A stretch of 27,004 nucleotides of DNA from a virus. Each line of letters opens with the position of its first letter. Within the stretch, counting starts at the first letter, position 1. The stretch spans positions 1 to 27,004 of the IMG/VR virus record IMGVR_UViG_3300042542_001403. One strand, 5' to 3'. This document shows positions 14,591 to 21,824 of this stretch, piece after piece. Both the position numbers and the translations under genes were made by a program. The notes beneath the pieces are model-generated. The model ran no database searches. It was not told the DNA's origin and saw only the letters and a list, made by a program, of their open reading frames with translations.

Positions 14591-16548
14591 TGCTGAGGAC
14601 GCACGGAATCGACGAATCCAGAGAGAATGGCGGATTGGAATGACAGGCGACCGCCCGCATTGGTTTCAACCTTAAATTGGATCGAGTTCCATCGGCCCTT
14701 GCTGATGAGGTTGTAGGCTTTCAGGAACTTCTGAGAACTGGTGATGCTCAGGCCAGAATCAATCGTGGAGAATGTTCCAGTCATGTCCTTGGCGTAGGAA
14801 ACGGTAACACCGGTATTCTGGGTGGTGTACGGGTTGTCGAACGCGAGCTGGATGCTGTACCCGATCTTGTCGGGGATGGGTTCCCCAAGGTTGTAAGCCT
14901 TTGTGGTCACCGAGGACTGGTATTGCGAGCCACCATCCAAATAGGAAGAAACCGGTGTTGGTACGGTGCGAGTGTTTGGCAGGTAGTCGTTGAATGACCA
15001 GACCTGATTGCTTCCCGAAGACACTGCGGTCATGTCGCCAGCGAACATCAGCACAGGGCCAAAGCTTGAGAAAGATGTGGCAAAGAAGTCGTTCACTTGC
15101 CAGTTGTCCCAGTATCCAAGCCAAGAGCGGGCCAGTGAGTGGTATACGATGATCGCGTTATTCCGAGGGATCAGGTCTTCGAGTTCGAGATGGTAACCGT
15201 TTTCAAGAAGCATCGCATACTCGTTTTCGAGACCAACACCGAACGGTCCTTCCTGAACGAACGGAACTGCGAGCAGGTATCGGTTATTCCAGAACACACC
15301 GTCGCAGAGTTCGAGGCGCGTCTTGTCAATGCGGCTGATGAGATCGTTGATCGGGCTGCTGAGCGCGAGTCCAACGCTGGTCTGAGTACCCGCTTGGATC
15401 TGGGCCATCGAGCGGATGCCGTCACGAGACAGGAAGAAAACGTCAGCACCCACCGCAGCAATGGATCGGTGCGAGGAGCAGCCGATGTTTCCGCTGACGA
15501 GCGAGATAGACCAATCGGCTGGATCAAGCGTGGGATCGGCATCCACAGTCCAGATGGACCGCTCCTTGAACACGAGCAAGCGGTATCCAAACCACGAGTA
15601 GAGACCACGAATCGGATCGCCATCGCCACCAACGCGAATGGAACCAAGCGGATCCCAAGATTCACCATCGAGAATGTCCGAGAAGTAAAGGGTATCGGGA
15701 GGAACCGTAGTATCTGCCGAAACGCACCAGAGACGATTGGTATGCGTTGTGAGGTAGAGAGGCTTGGCAGGAGCGGCGAGGGATACAAATGCGACCGCGT
15801 GAGATTGGTTTGCCGGGGAAATTGTAACCGTTGGTGGCGTGATGTATCCGCTTCCGGGGTTCGTGATGGTAATCGCAACTAGGTTGCCATCATTGGCCAC
15901 AATGGCGGTGGCCGTAGCGGTTACACCGCTTGGCGGAGCCGATATGGTGATCGTGGGAATCGAGTTGTGACTTGAACCCTGCCTGATGACATCGATGCGG
16001 CTGATTTTACCGGCAGCGATGGATGCGTTCGAGTTCGAGCTGTTGACATAACGCAGTGCGCTATAGCCATCCGCGTAGAACAGCTTCTCGTTGAGCTGAG
16101 CGAAGTAGACGTATCTCGCGAGAGGATTGATCGTAGATCCGCTGATGACGTTGTACGAAATACCAGGAGATCCGTAGTACAGCAGATTGGTGTTTGCGTT
16201 GATATCATTCAGCGCGATTACCAGACGCTCTGAGGCGGACGTATCAAAGTAGAAGCCAGAGTAGACTTGGCAGTTGATTGGAAGGTTGGAGGCGAAGTTG
16301 CCGGTGGTTGCCTCCCAGTTTGTGATAACAGCTTCCCAGTTGGTGGTGATGCTGTTTCCAACCAGTGAAACGGACCCGAGACGAGTGACAAGGTTTCCAA
16401 AGTCATCATAGTCCATGTTGATGGCCGACTCCAAGCTTGTGGCCGGAATGGCATCTGGACGAGTAGCTGAAACGACACCAGTGCTGAACCCATTGCTTCC
16501 ATCCAGAAGCATCTGGTCATCGAGTGCGTCTGAGGATTGGAATGGCAT
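14587..16548 (-). CDS. Beta-propeller tail nozzle-like protein
   Basis: This 653-residue protein is dominated by beta strands with repeated blade-like stretches: ERLVIALNDINANTNLLYYG, LNEKLFYADGYSALRYV, TNRLWCVSADTTVPPDTLYFS, YSWFGYRLLVFKERSIWTV, and AVGADVFFLSRDGIRSM. This is the pattern of tubular tail B/nozzle proteins, in which a propeller sits at the end of the short tail tube. Residues about 180-245 form an inserted domain with two copies of an x-x-G-S-S/G-Y/H-x-x-x-P-T-I/V-T-I motif, likely a small surface Ig-like module. The C-terminal 100 residues (DKIGYSIQLAFDNPYTTQNT onward) form a beta-sandwich. The order adaptor, nozzle, then ejection proteins agrees with short-tailed phages. Confidence 0.62.
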   Translation of the reverse strand: MPFQSSDALDDQMLLDGSNGFSTGVVSATRPDAIPATSLESAINMDYDDFGNLVTRLGSVSLVGNSITTNWEAVITNWEATTGNFASNLPINCQVYSGFYFDTSASERLVIALNDINANTNLLYYGSPGISYNVISGSTINPLARYVYFAQLNEKLFYADGYSALRYVNSSNSNASIAAGKISRIDVIRQGSSHNSIPTITISAPPSGVTATATAIVANDGNLVAITITNPGSGYITPPTVTISPANQSHAVAFVSLAAPAKPLYLTTHTNRLWCVSADTTVPPDTLYFSDILDGESWDPLGSIRVGGDGDPIRGLYSWFGYRLLVFKERSIWTVDADPTLDPADWSISLVSGNIGCSSHRSIAAVGADVFFLSRDGIRSMAQIQAGTQTSVGLALSSPINDLISRIDKTRLELCDGVFWNNRYLLAVPFVQEGPFGVGLENEYAMLLENGYHLELEDLIPRNNAIIVYHSLARSWLGYWDNWQVNDFFATSFSSFGPVLMFAGDMTAVSSGSNQVWSFNDYLPNTRTVPTPVSSYLDGGSQYQSSVTTKAYNLGEPIPDKIGYSIQLAFDNPYTTQNTGVTVSYAKDMTGTFSTIDSGLSITSSQKFLKAYNLISKGRWNSIQFKVETNAGGRLSFQSAILSGFVDSVRPQQ

Positions 16549-17309
16549 TAGGTGATGTCCTGAAAGGTGTAGTCGTAGAGGCTGTCAGGAATAATGCGGC
16601 TGATCTGCTGCTGCTGACCGCGTTCCATGTCCTTCATAATGGACACCTGAGCCGCGCCTTCTTGGAACTTGGCTTGAGCCTTACCGTACTGCCGAGAGTA
16701 TTCGAGGAGATCGCCTTCGGTGTAGGCCATCAGTGCATTCTCAACACCGTGCAGCTCGAAGTTGCTGTCGTTGGTGATGGTCTGAGCCTCACCGAACTGG
16801 CGCATCTGCGACTGCTTCTTTCCGAGAACGAAGAGGGTTCCGTTGACGTTGGGAACTGGGATGAGCTTGATCCTCGGGACACCGGCCAGTCCGTAGGCAA
16901 CGTCCATGTTGCGGACCCAGTTCACGAAGTTGTTGGGAGTGGACTTACGGCTATCGACGTTGTTCCAGGTGTTGGGATCGAGCTGGAAGAATGACACCCA
17001 TTCAGCGGACGGGATTTCGATGCCATCGGTATCGCCATCAATCGTGAACTTCGCGGCCACCGGGAAGTCCATGTACATATTGTATCCGGTGTTCGAGGAG
17101 TAGGCCGTGGTGACGAAGGTGTTGATCGTATTGATCTCATCGCCATCAGCGACAGAAATAGAGGTTACTCCGAGGGTATCGTTCCATAGGCACGAATCCC
17201 AGATCATGGAGTAGCGGCGGATACAGAACTTCTTGGCCAACGTGAGCGTGGCCGAGTCCGTGAACGACAGCTTGTCGCAAGCCGCTTGAGCTACTTCAGA
17301 GGGTTTCAT
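16548..17309 (-). CDS. Head-tail or tail adaptor-like structural protein
   Basis: The encoded protein has 253 residues. The N-terminus is helical, MKPSEVAQAACDKLSFTDSA, then FCIRRYSMIWDSCLWNDTLG; the middle is beta-rich; near residues 155-165 it has the stretch RIKLIPVPNVNGTLFVLGKK, and the C-terminus is a long helix with EGDLLEYSRQYGKAQAKFQEG. This layout (an N-terminal helical pair, a beta core with a proline-flanked strand, and a C-terminal helix that records an E-G-D-x-L pattern) is what I associate with adaptor proteins of short-tailed phages placed before the nozzle gene. Start overlaps the previous stop by one base (TAATG), stop abuts the next gene. The function is by analogy only. Confidence 0.55.
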   Translation of the reverse strand: MKPSEVAQAACDKLSFTDSATLTLAKKFCIRRYSMIWDSCLWNDTLGVTSISVADGDEINTINTFVTTAYSSNTGYNMYMDFPVAAKFTIDGDTDGIEIPSAEWVSFFQLDPNTWNNVDSRKSTPNNFVNWVRNMDVAYGLAGVPRIKLIPVPNVNGTLFVLGKKQSQMRQFGEAQTITNDSNFELHGVENALMAYTEGDLLEYSRQYGKAQAKFQEGAAQVSIMKDMERGQQQQISRIIPDSLYDYTFQDIT

Positions 17310-18601
17310 TAGGCGAAGTATTCCTGAGCGGTGATCGTCGAAGTAGTGCTTTGCTGGACGGAACCACTTATGTTGAAGTTCAAATACAGGTCACTAGATC
17401 CATAAATGTGAATCTTGTATGTAACAGCAGAGGCGGTATTGGGCGAATCAAGAAACTCTATCTTAACATTGTTGATCGACTCAATCTCACCGTCTTCGTA
17501 GCTAGCAGAAGCGATTCCAACTATTCCAGTACCAGTGCTTGTTCCAATCTCAGTTCCGTTTCTAGTTAGCCTGAAAACGCAGTTTTTGGAATCACCAGTT
17601 AAAAACGAATAGTTGATAACGGCAGAAACAAGAATGTTTGAACTGCCGCTTCGTGGAGTAATAGAAACCGATATTACATCAGCACCAGATCCAGTGGTAT
17701 TTGCCTCAATGTTTGCTCTGGCTTTGTTTGCAGTCTGCTTACATTGAGGTGAGTTCAATGAAGTCTGAACAAACTGACTGGAGTTGGAAGCCCTAAGGTT
17801 ACCGCTTGAATCAAGAATGATAACTTTATCGGTATCCGTATCAACATTCTGAGTAGTGATGTTAGGGAATGTAACAACATTCGCGTTCACTGTCAGGAGA
17901 TCTGCGGCAGCATTACCAATAGTGGTATTGCCGTTTACCGTCAGGTTACCACTTGCGGACAAAGAAGTTCCACTAATAGAAGAGCTAGATCCAATCGAAC
18001 CGGTTACAGTAAGGTTGTTCGATATGACAGTAGCACCAGTAACATTGAGGGTGCTATTGATTGTTAATGGATTGGCGAATGATACGTTTCCAAAAAACGA
18101 TGCATTTCCATTGCATGTGAAGGTTGAGCTGAATGTTACCGATGAAGCAGTAAGGCTTCCGGCAAACGAACTTGATGCGGCGGCGTTGGTTTGGACGATG
18201 TTTCCAAACACGGACAGATTACCCGCGCTCGTGGAGATGTTGCTGGTGACCGCGAGGGTGGACGAGAGATTGGTGGCACCAGTGACTGCCAGAGTGGACG
18301 AGAGGGTAGTAGCACCGGTAACGGTCAGGGTGGATGAAAGGTTGGTGGCACCGGTCACACCGAGTGTAGAACCGATGGTGGCCAACCCAGAGACTGCGAG
18401 GCTCGAAGCTAGTCCGGTGGCACCCGTGACATTCAGGGTACCGACAATGTTGGCTGCGGTTGTGGAGAGCTGGAGCGCGGAATCGGTTCCGCCGCCATCG
18501 CTGATGCTCCTGAGACTTCCGGTAAGACTGGCGTTGTCGGAGGTCTTGAGTAGGCCAGTGTATGTTGATGCTACTGAACTGCCTGTAAGTGGGGTTGCCA
18601 T
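17309..18601 (-). CDS. Second tail fibre: 12-residue repeat shaft plus beta-sandwich tip
   Basis: This 430-residue protein has an N-terminal attachment region, then six consecutive 12-residue units in phase (residues 54-125, for example STLTVTGATTLS), then more degenerate units to about residue 230. Such repeats stack as a trimeric beta-helix shaft. The C-terminal 150 residues carry a compact domain with SVSITPRSGSSNILVSAV, FRLTRNGTEIGTSTG, IEFLDSPNTASAVTYKIHIYG and TITAQEYFA, which matches a receptor-binding jelly-roll-type tip common at the ends of phage fibres. Unlike the other fibre there is no S74 chaperone. This gene has one of the few Shine-Dalgarno-like leaders (AAGGAA, five bases before the ATG). 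Confidence 0.82.
   Translation of the reverse strand: MATPLTGSSVASTYTGLLKTSDNASLTGSLRSISDGGGTDSALQLSTTAANIVGTLNVTGATGLASSLAVSGLATIGSTLGVTGATNLSSTLTVTGATTLSSTLAVTGATNLSSTLAVTSNISTSAGNLSVFGNIVQTNAAASSSFAGSLTASSVTFSSTFTCNGNASFFGNVSFANPLTINSTLNVTGATVISNNLTVTGSIGSSSSISGTSLSASGNLTVNGNTTIGNAAADLLTVNANVVTFPNITTQNVDTDTDKVIILDSSGNLRASNSSQFVQTSLNSPQCKQTANKARANIEANTTGSGADVISVSITPRSGSSNILVSAVINYSFLTGDSKNCVFRLTRNGTEIGTSTGTGIVGIASASYEDGEIESINNVKIEFLDSPNTASAVTYKIHIYGSSDLYLNFNISGSVQQSTTSTITAQEYFA
18227..18442 (-). repeat. Six tandem 36-base units encoding fibre shaft repeats
   Basis: Six 36-base units lie end to end in frame, each encoding twelve residues with a core of x-T-L-x-V-T-G-A-T-x-L-S. The middle units are the closest in DNA sequence (shared GGTGGCACCGGT-type blocks on the plus strand) and the outer ones are more diverged, as expected when central copies are recent duplications. 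Confidence 0.85.
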
Positions 18602-18602
18602 A

Positions 18603-18827
18603 CTATTCCTTCGGTAGTGCGTACCATCCCTCGTGGATTGTCACGCGGTTTTGAGACTTGGTTGGGTTGCCCTGGGCATCTTTGACCCAGACGCGAGCCT
18701 TAACGTCCTCAGCAAGGCGTATAGGCTCACCGTGGGGCACCATCACCACTCTTGTTGAGCAGCTTGCGCTCAGAATCAGCAATGCGATCCAGTAGCTTCT
18801 TTTTGAGTTCTGGATCGGGTTTTGCAT
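18603..18827 (-). CDS. Small lipoprotein, possible outer-membrane spanin
   Basis: The encoded protein has 74 residues from the ATG at 18827. The N-terminus is a lipoprotein signal: a basic NSKRS region, hydrophobic YWIALLILSAS, then a lipobox-type Cys (SASC, Cys at about 23). The mature part reads STRVVMVPHGEPIRLAEDV, then KARVWVKDAQGNP, and ends VTIHEGWYALPKE, a short beta-rich domain I recall from phage lipoproteins of this size. The first two-fifths of the gene overlap the preceding gene in a different frame. The lipobox has Ser rather than Leu at position -3, which is atypical. A TTG nine codons upstream is possible but would lengthen the signal without need. Confidence 0.6.
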   Translation of the reverse strand: MQNPIQNSKRSYWIALLILSASCSTRVVMVPHGEPIRLAEDVKARVWVKDAQGNPTKSQNRVTIHEGWYALPKE

Positions 18828-18906
18828 CCTCTGCGGTGTAGGGTGTTTTCGCAAGCCATACCAGCCACTTGAGAATGGCTGATACGATTTGCTCGATGAC
18901 GTTCAT
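18727..18906 (-). CDS. Small N-terminally hydrophobic protein, possible inner-membrane spanin
   Basis: The encoded protein has 59 residues. Residues 4-19 (IEQIVSAILKWLVWLA) form one hydrophobic or amphipathic helix, followed by a Pro-containing linker and a charged helix with heptad character (DPELKKKLLDRIADSERKLL). This is the layout of a short inner-membrane spanin, although the hydrophobic stretch contains Gln, Ser and Lys and is a marginal transmembrane segment. The following lipoprotein gene starts inside this one in another frame, which is the hallmark arrangement of Rz/Rz1 pairs. Start ATG overlaps the holin-like stop by ATGA. The alternative is a small phage helical protein unrelated to lysis. 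Confidence 0.55.
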   Translation of the reverse strand: MNVIEQIVSAILKWLVWLAKTPYTAEDAKPDPELKKKLLDRIADSERKLLNKSGDGAPR

Positions 18907-19085
18907 TCAGCCTTCTTCTTATCAGCGTCCTTGGCCATGATGAGTCCGAATCCAATGGTCACGGCGGTGACGGTGGCTGCGATGTCCATGTTGGTGGAGG
19001 GGTCTCCATCGAAGAGTGCTTTGAGTGCGCCTCCGATTGCGACCATGATTGCGCCGACACCTGCGAGAGTGGTTTTCCAGTTCAT
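18903..19085 (-). CDS. Putative holin (two-helix membrane protein)
   Basis: The encoded protein has 60 residues with two hydrophobic segments: TLAGVGAIMVAIGGALKAL (about residues 6-24) and DIAATVTAVTIGFGLIMAKD (about residues 34-53), separated by a polar DGDPSTN turn and followed by a charged DADKKKAE tail. Two short helices with a charged C-terminus are typical of small phage holins, and the GFGLIMAKD ending is familiar from phage proteins annotated as holin-like. I chose the ATG at 19085, which overlaps the previous stop by ATGA; a longer frame upstream would overlap the preceding gene by over 70 bases. No endolysin gene is in the window to confirm the cassette. Confidence 0.62.
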   Translation of the reverse strand: MNWKTTLAGVGAIMVAIGGALKALFDGDPSTNMDIAATVTAVTIGFGLIMAKDADKKKAE

Positions 19086-19252
19086 TTCTTGAGGGCTTTG
19101 TAGAGTCCGATTGCTGCGGCTATAAACGCCAACAGAGCGGCCCCGAATCGGAACCACTCTGTTAACTGAGGAAGCAGTGATACCGCACCAGCAGTAGCGG
19201 CGGTTGCAAGTGAAAGTCCAAGTCCGCTGCTACTGTTGGTATCGGTGTTCAT
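19082..19252 (-). CDS. Small membrane protein, holin-like candidate
   Basis: The encoded protein has 56 residues: a Ser/Thr-rich N-terminus, a moderately hydrophobic segment (about residues 11-30), then a clear transmembrane helix in FRFGAALLAFIAAAIGLY (about residues 35-51) and a basic YKALKK tail. Both ends overlap neighbours by ATGA. It precedes another small membrane protein and a spanin-like overlapping pair, so membership in a lysis cassette is reasonable. Holin, antiholin or pinholin assignment cannot be made from sequence alone. Confidence 0.6.
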   Translation of the reverse strand: MNTDTNSSSGLGLSLATAATAGAVSLLPQLTEWFRFGAALLAFIAAAIGLYKALKK

Positions 19253-19401
19253 TGCTCTGGTTTAGGCTGTGCGGCTGCGATGATGAGGTCGGCCAATGGC
19301 ACTCCTACTTTTGCATTCTGGAAACCGCCAGCCTTGATAGCGATGTCGATGAGTTGGAGGAGTTGATTGGCCTGCTCAGTGGTAAGTTCGATTGTAATCA
19401 T
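19249..19401 (-). CDS. Small hypothetical protein, 50 residues
   Basis: The product starts MITIELTTEQANQLLQLIDI, continues with AIKAGGFQNAKVGVPLADLI, and ends in an Ala/Pro/Gln-rich tail. It looks like one amphipathic helix, a turn and a second helix. Start and stop both overlap neighbours by ATGA, which is the strongest support for such a short gene. I recall similar short proteins beginning with a beta strand and LTxEQAxxLLxLID near fibre and lysis genes of phages, without known function. Confidence 0.62.
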   Translation of the reverse strand: MITIELTTEQANQLLQLIDIAIKAGGFQNAKVGVPLADLIIAAAQPKPEQ

Positions 19402-19847
19402 GCCGCCGGAGCATCCGAAACAACCGGCTGTTCGTCAACAGCGGCGACAGGAGTTTCCGCATTGACGAGCGGCGGCTCCACCTGCGGCAACATCGGAGGC
19501 ACGATTTCAACCGGCGGCGATGAAGGCTGCGCCGCCCACGGCAGCGGCGGAGCGATGACCGGAGGGTTGATCTGGTCGTTGATCTGCTGCGTCACGTTCG
19601 CCTCAATAGCCGTCTGATCTACGCCATTGCTAAAGCACCAGCCGAGAACCTGCTGCTCGGTCAGATCAGGATACGGCGTGAAGTTCTCGCTCGGCGGCTG
19701 GAACGACGCGCTGCCGTAGCAAGTGCCGCTGTACTGATCCTGCGAGCCGTTGCAACGCCAATCGGCGGTGATGACGACATCGACAAGTGAGCCTTCGGTC
19801 GGCTTAACGAGAAGGCGTTCGATGATCCAGACAATGGAGATGTTCAT
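19398..19847 (-). CDS. Proline-rich hypothetical protein next to tail fibre (DUF7936-like)
   Basis: The encoded protein has 149 residues. The N-terminal 100 look folded: MNISIVWIIERLLVKPTEG, VDVVITADWRCNG, a Tyr/Gly-rich loop, and LTEQQVLGWCFSNGVDQ followed by a helix ending INDQINPPVIAPPLPW. The rest is a Pro/Val/Ala-rich disordered tail. This N-terminal pattern matches, from memory, a small phage family often encoded beside fibre genes and listed as DUF7936; the name is uncertain. It begins one base after the fibre stop and overlaps the next gene by ATGA. A fibre-assembly or fibre-associated role is inferred from location only. Confidence 0.65.
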   Translation of the reverse strand: MNISIVWIIERLLVKPTEGSLVDVVITADWRCNGSQDQYSGTCYGSASFQPPSENFTPYPDLTEQQVLGWCFSNGVDQTAIEANVTQQINDQINPPVIAPPLPWAAQPSSPPVEIVPPMLPQVEPPLVNAETPVAAVDEQPVVSDAPAA

Positions 19848-19848
19848 A

Positions 19849-21324
19849 TTAGGCGTTCTTCAGAGCGTTAACTTCAGCGGCCAGTTCCTTGATGGCAGCA
19901 ACCAAGATCGGGACGACCTTCGACAGATCGACCTGCTGCGGCTTGATTGAACCGTCTTCGTTCACGGCATCTTTCTCTCCGGTGACGGCAGCAGGAACAA
20001 CGTCGGCCAGTTCGTGTGCGATGAACCCCTCGCCACTCTTTCCATCAACCTTCCACTTGTAAACCGAAGGCTTCAACGCATTGATGCGAGTAAGACCTCC
20101 GGTGAGCGGCTGAACCGACTCTTTCAGTCGATAATCTGAACTGATATTGAATGCGGTTGCGGACGTAGTGCAGGAAATAGAACCGCAGCTTGTTCCACCT
20201 GAATTTCTGAAGTTGATTGCAAAATAGGTGTCATTGTCATTCTGGATTGCGGTTACAATTCCGCCGCTTCCACCAGCACCTGAAATTGAAACTCTTGCAG
20301 AATTGAATGCACTCGTCGTCCCCACCAACAGATTCCCGCTCGCGTCGAGCGTCATTGGGGTCGTCCAAGTGATGGCATTGCCAGCGGTGCCAGCGGCGGC
20401 AGTGCGCCAGCGATGATTTCCACCTTCTTGATAATAATTGCTGGAAGCAAGTGAGGATGAATTGATGTACTTCCACGCACCATCAAAATACGCATTCTGA
20501 TTGAGTTGAAGACTGTTGTCAGTAAAAGCCCAAATGGAACTGTTGTATTTGAGCTGCACAGCAGGAGAACCACTAACCCACGCACTCGGCGTAACCCCCA
20601 CGCCGACGTTGCCGGAGCCATTAACAATTAACGCGTTTGTCGCTGTGCCGCATCCAATCGTAAGATTTCCAGCGTCACCACCAAACGAACTATTGGTGTA
20701 CAGCTTAATGCCACTGGAGCTGTGCTGTATCTGCAGATACGGATTGTATGTTCCGTCGATGTTCGTAAAGAACGCTGAATTTCCAGTCGCAGCAGTTCCA
20801 GCTCGGATATTCAACCGGCCATTCGTCGTGTCGGTCGTCCCCACGCCCAGCCCCGTAGAATTCAAAGTCATGGCGGTGGAGCCGCCTACGGACCAAGTGC
20901 TAACACCAGTCGAGTTGATGTTGTATCGCTCGACGTTGTTGGTGTAAATCTGAACAGTGTTTGTGGCATTTGAACCAGCCACAGAATTGGTGCTTCCTCC
21001 AAATTCAAGCTGAAATCCATCATCCAATCGGATGTTGCCGCTGGCCACATGAAGCGCCGCAGCGGGAGTTGCCGTCTTGACACCCACCCGATCATTCGTC
21101 GAATCAACCTTCAACACGTTCGTGTCCACCGTCAGATCGCCGCTGATGGTGGCGCTGGCGAGGGTGGCGGTGCCGCCTGCTCCGAGGATCTGGTTGCTGG
21201 TGATCTTCTTCGTGGTGCCCGATGCAGCCATCGTCGTATCACTAATATCGACAATGGGAAGGACATCCACTGCGGGATCGACGGTCGTGATCGCCGTCAG
21301 TGCTGTGATTTTTGTATCTGCCAT
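19849..21324 (-). CDS. Tail fibre/spike with C-terminal peptidase S74 chaperone domain
   Basis: This 491-residue protein should bind host receptors. The N-terminus (ITALTAITTVDPAVDVLPIV, then SDTTMAASGTTKKIT) matches the virion-attachment head of many phage fibres. The middle is a Ser/Thr/Gly/Asn-rich beta region with GVGTTDTTNGRLNIRAG-type repeats. The C-terminus carries a peptidase S74 intramolecular chaperone starting SSDYRLKE, where Ser396 and Lys401 have the five-residue spacing of the known Ser-Lys self-cleavage dyad; further S74 landmarks are GFIAHELADVVP, a Gln-Val-Asp-Leu-Ser stretch and a terminal coiled coil. Predicted cleavage before Ser396 releases about 96 residues after the trimer folds. 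The ATG has no Shine-Dalgarno sequence. Confidence 0.88.
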   Translation of the reverse strand: MADTKITALTAITTVDPAVDVLPIVDISDTTMAASGTTKKITSNQILGAGGTATLASATISGDLTVDTNVLKVDSTNDRVGVKTATPAAALHVASGNIRLDDGFQLEFGGSTNSVAGSNATNTVQIYTNNVERYNINSTGVSTWSVGGSTAMTLNSTGLGVGTTDTTNGRLNIRAGTAATGNSAFFTNIDGTYNPYLQIQHSSSGIKLYTNSSFGGDAGNLTIGCGTATNALIVNGSGNVGVGVTPSAWVSGSPAVQLKYNSSIWAFTDNSLQLNQNAYFDGAWKYINSSSLASSNYYQEGGNHRWRTAAAGTAGNAITWTTPMTLDASGNLLVGTTSAFNSARVSISGAGGSGGIVTAIQNDNDTYFAINFRNSGGTSCGSISCTTSATAFNISSDYRLKESVQPLTGGLTRINALKPSVYKWKVDGKSGEGFIAHELADVVPAAVTGEKDAVNEDGSIKPQQVDLSKVVPILVAAIKELAAEVNALKNA

Positions 21325-21330
21325 AAACTG

Positions 21331-21561
21331 TTAGTTAGATTGAATGATGAGTTTGCTCGTGTCCTCTTGGAGCAGGAAATCCCCGTTCTCCAAGTCCAAA
21401 GAATCAAAAGTCCCAAACGTGATGACGATCTTGTCACCATCCTCCAGCAGAACGAAGAAGTCGTCCTCCTGAAGCAGATCCCGGCGCAGGATAGGTAGAT
21501 CGCCAGGGGTAACATTACCCCCGCCGTTCGATACCAGTCGTGTGCCAAGAGCGAGTGTCAC
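21331..21561 (-). CDS. Small LLQED-repeat protein ahead of tail fibre
   Basis: The encoded protein has 76 residues when started at the GTG at 21561, which overlaps the previous stop as GTGA; the longer frame from 21666 would run deep into the preceding gene. The C-terminal half repeats a motif: DLLQEDDFFVLLEDGDKI, then DLENGDFLLQEDTSKLI. Such L-x-x-E-D/N-G repeats form short beta arcs and are common in small proteins encoded just before phage fibres. The predicted fold is beta-rich and acidic. A structural role in the head-to-tail or fibre region is inferred from position; no enzymatic motif is present. Confidence 0.65.
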   Translation of the reverse strand: MTLALGTRLVSNGGGNVTPGDLPILRRDLLQEDDFFVLLEDGDKIVITFGTFDSLDLENGDFLLQEDTSKLIIQSN

Positions 21562-21824
21562 GATTGAATCACGCCATTGAATGCGATCACCTGACCGCTG
21601 GAAATCTGGAAGCTCGTGATCGGTCCCGGTAGGGTAATACCAGCAGGGATGGTCGCCGTGGACCAAGATCCGCTGATGTTGCCACCGGTGATCGAGCTAA
21701 AGGTGGTAGGGGCGATAGTGGTGATGGCCACAAACGGGCCAGTGGTCAGCGTGGTGACGGTCACCAGTTGAAAGCCGCCCTGTCCCATCGAATACTCGAT
21801 GGCTTGATTTGCTACGTCGCTCAT
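21558..21824 (-). CDS. Small Thr/Ser-rich beta protein, putative virion protein
   Basis: The encoded protein has 88 residues. It begins MSDVANQAIEYSMGQGGFQL and continues with alternating hydrophobic and Thr/Ser residues, suggesting an all-beta fold. It ends ITSFQISSGQVIAFNGVIQS. Short beta proteins with an ITSxxxxSGxVIAYxG ending are often encoded in front of tail-fibre genes, where they may be decoration or fibre-attachment proteins; this is recalled association. It overlaps both neighbours by four bases, so the three small genes here are translationally coupled. Confidence 0.65.
   Translation of the reverse strand: MSDVANQAIEYSMGQGGFQLVTVTTLTTGPFVAITTIAPTTFSSITGGNISGSWSTATIPAGITLPGPITSFQISSGQVIAFNGVIQS

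Noticed and set aside
15139-15882. Plus-strand frame of 247 residues inside the nozzle-like gene
   Set aside because: Antisense to a well-supported beta-propeller protein; no domain and no upstream signals.
18200-18450. CRISPR-like array
   Set aside because: The regular spacing reflects in-frame protein repeats without unique spacers between conserved repeats.
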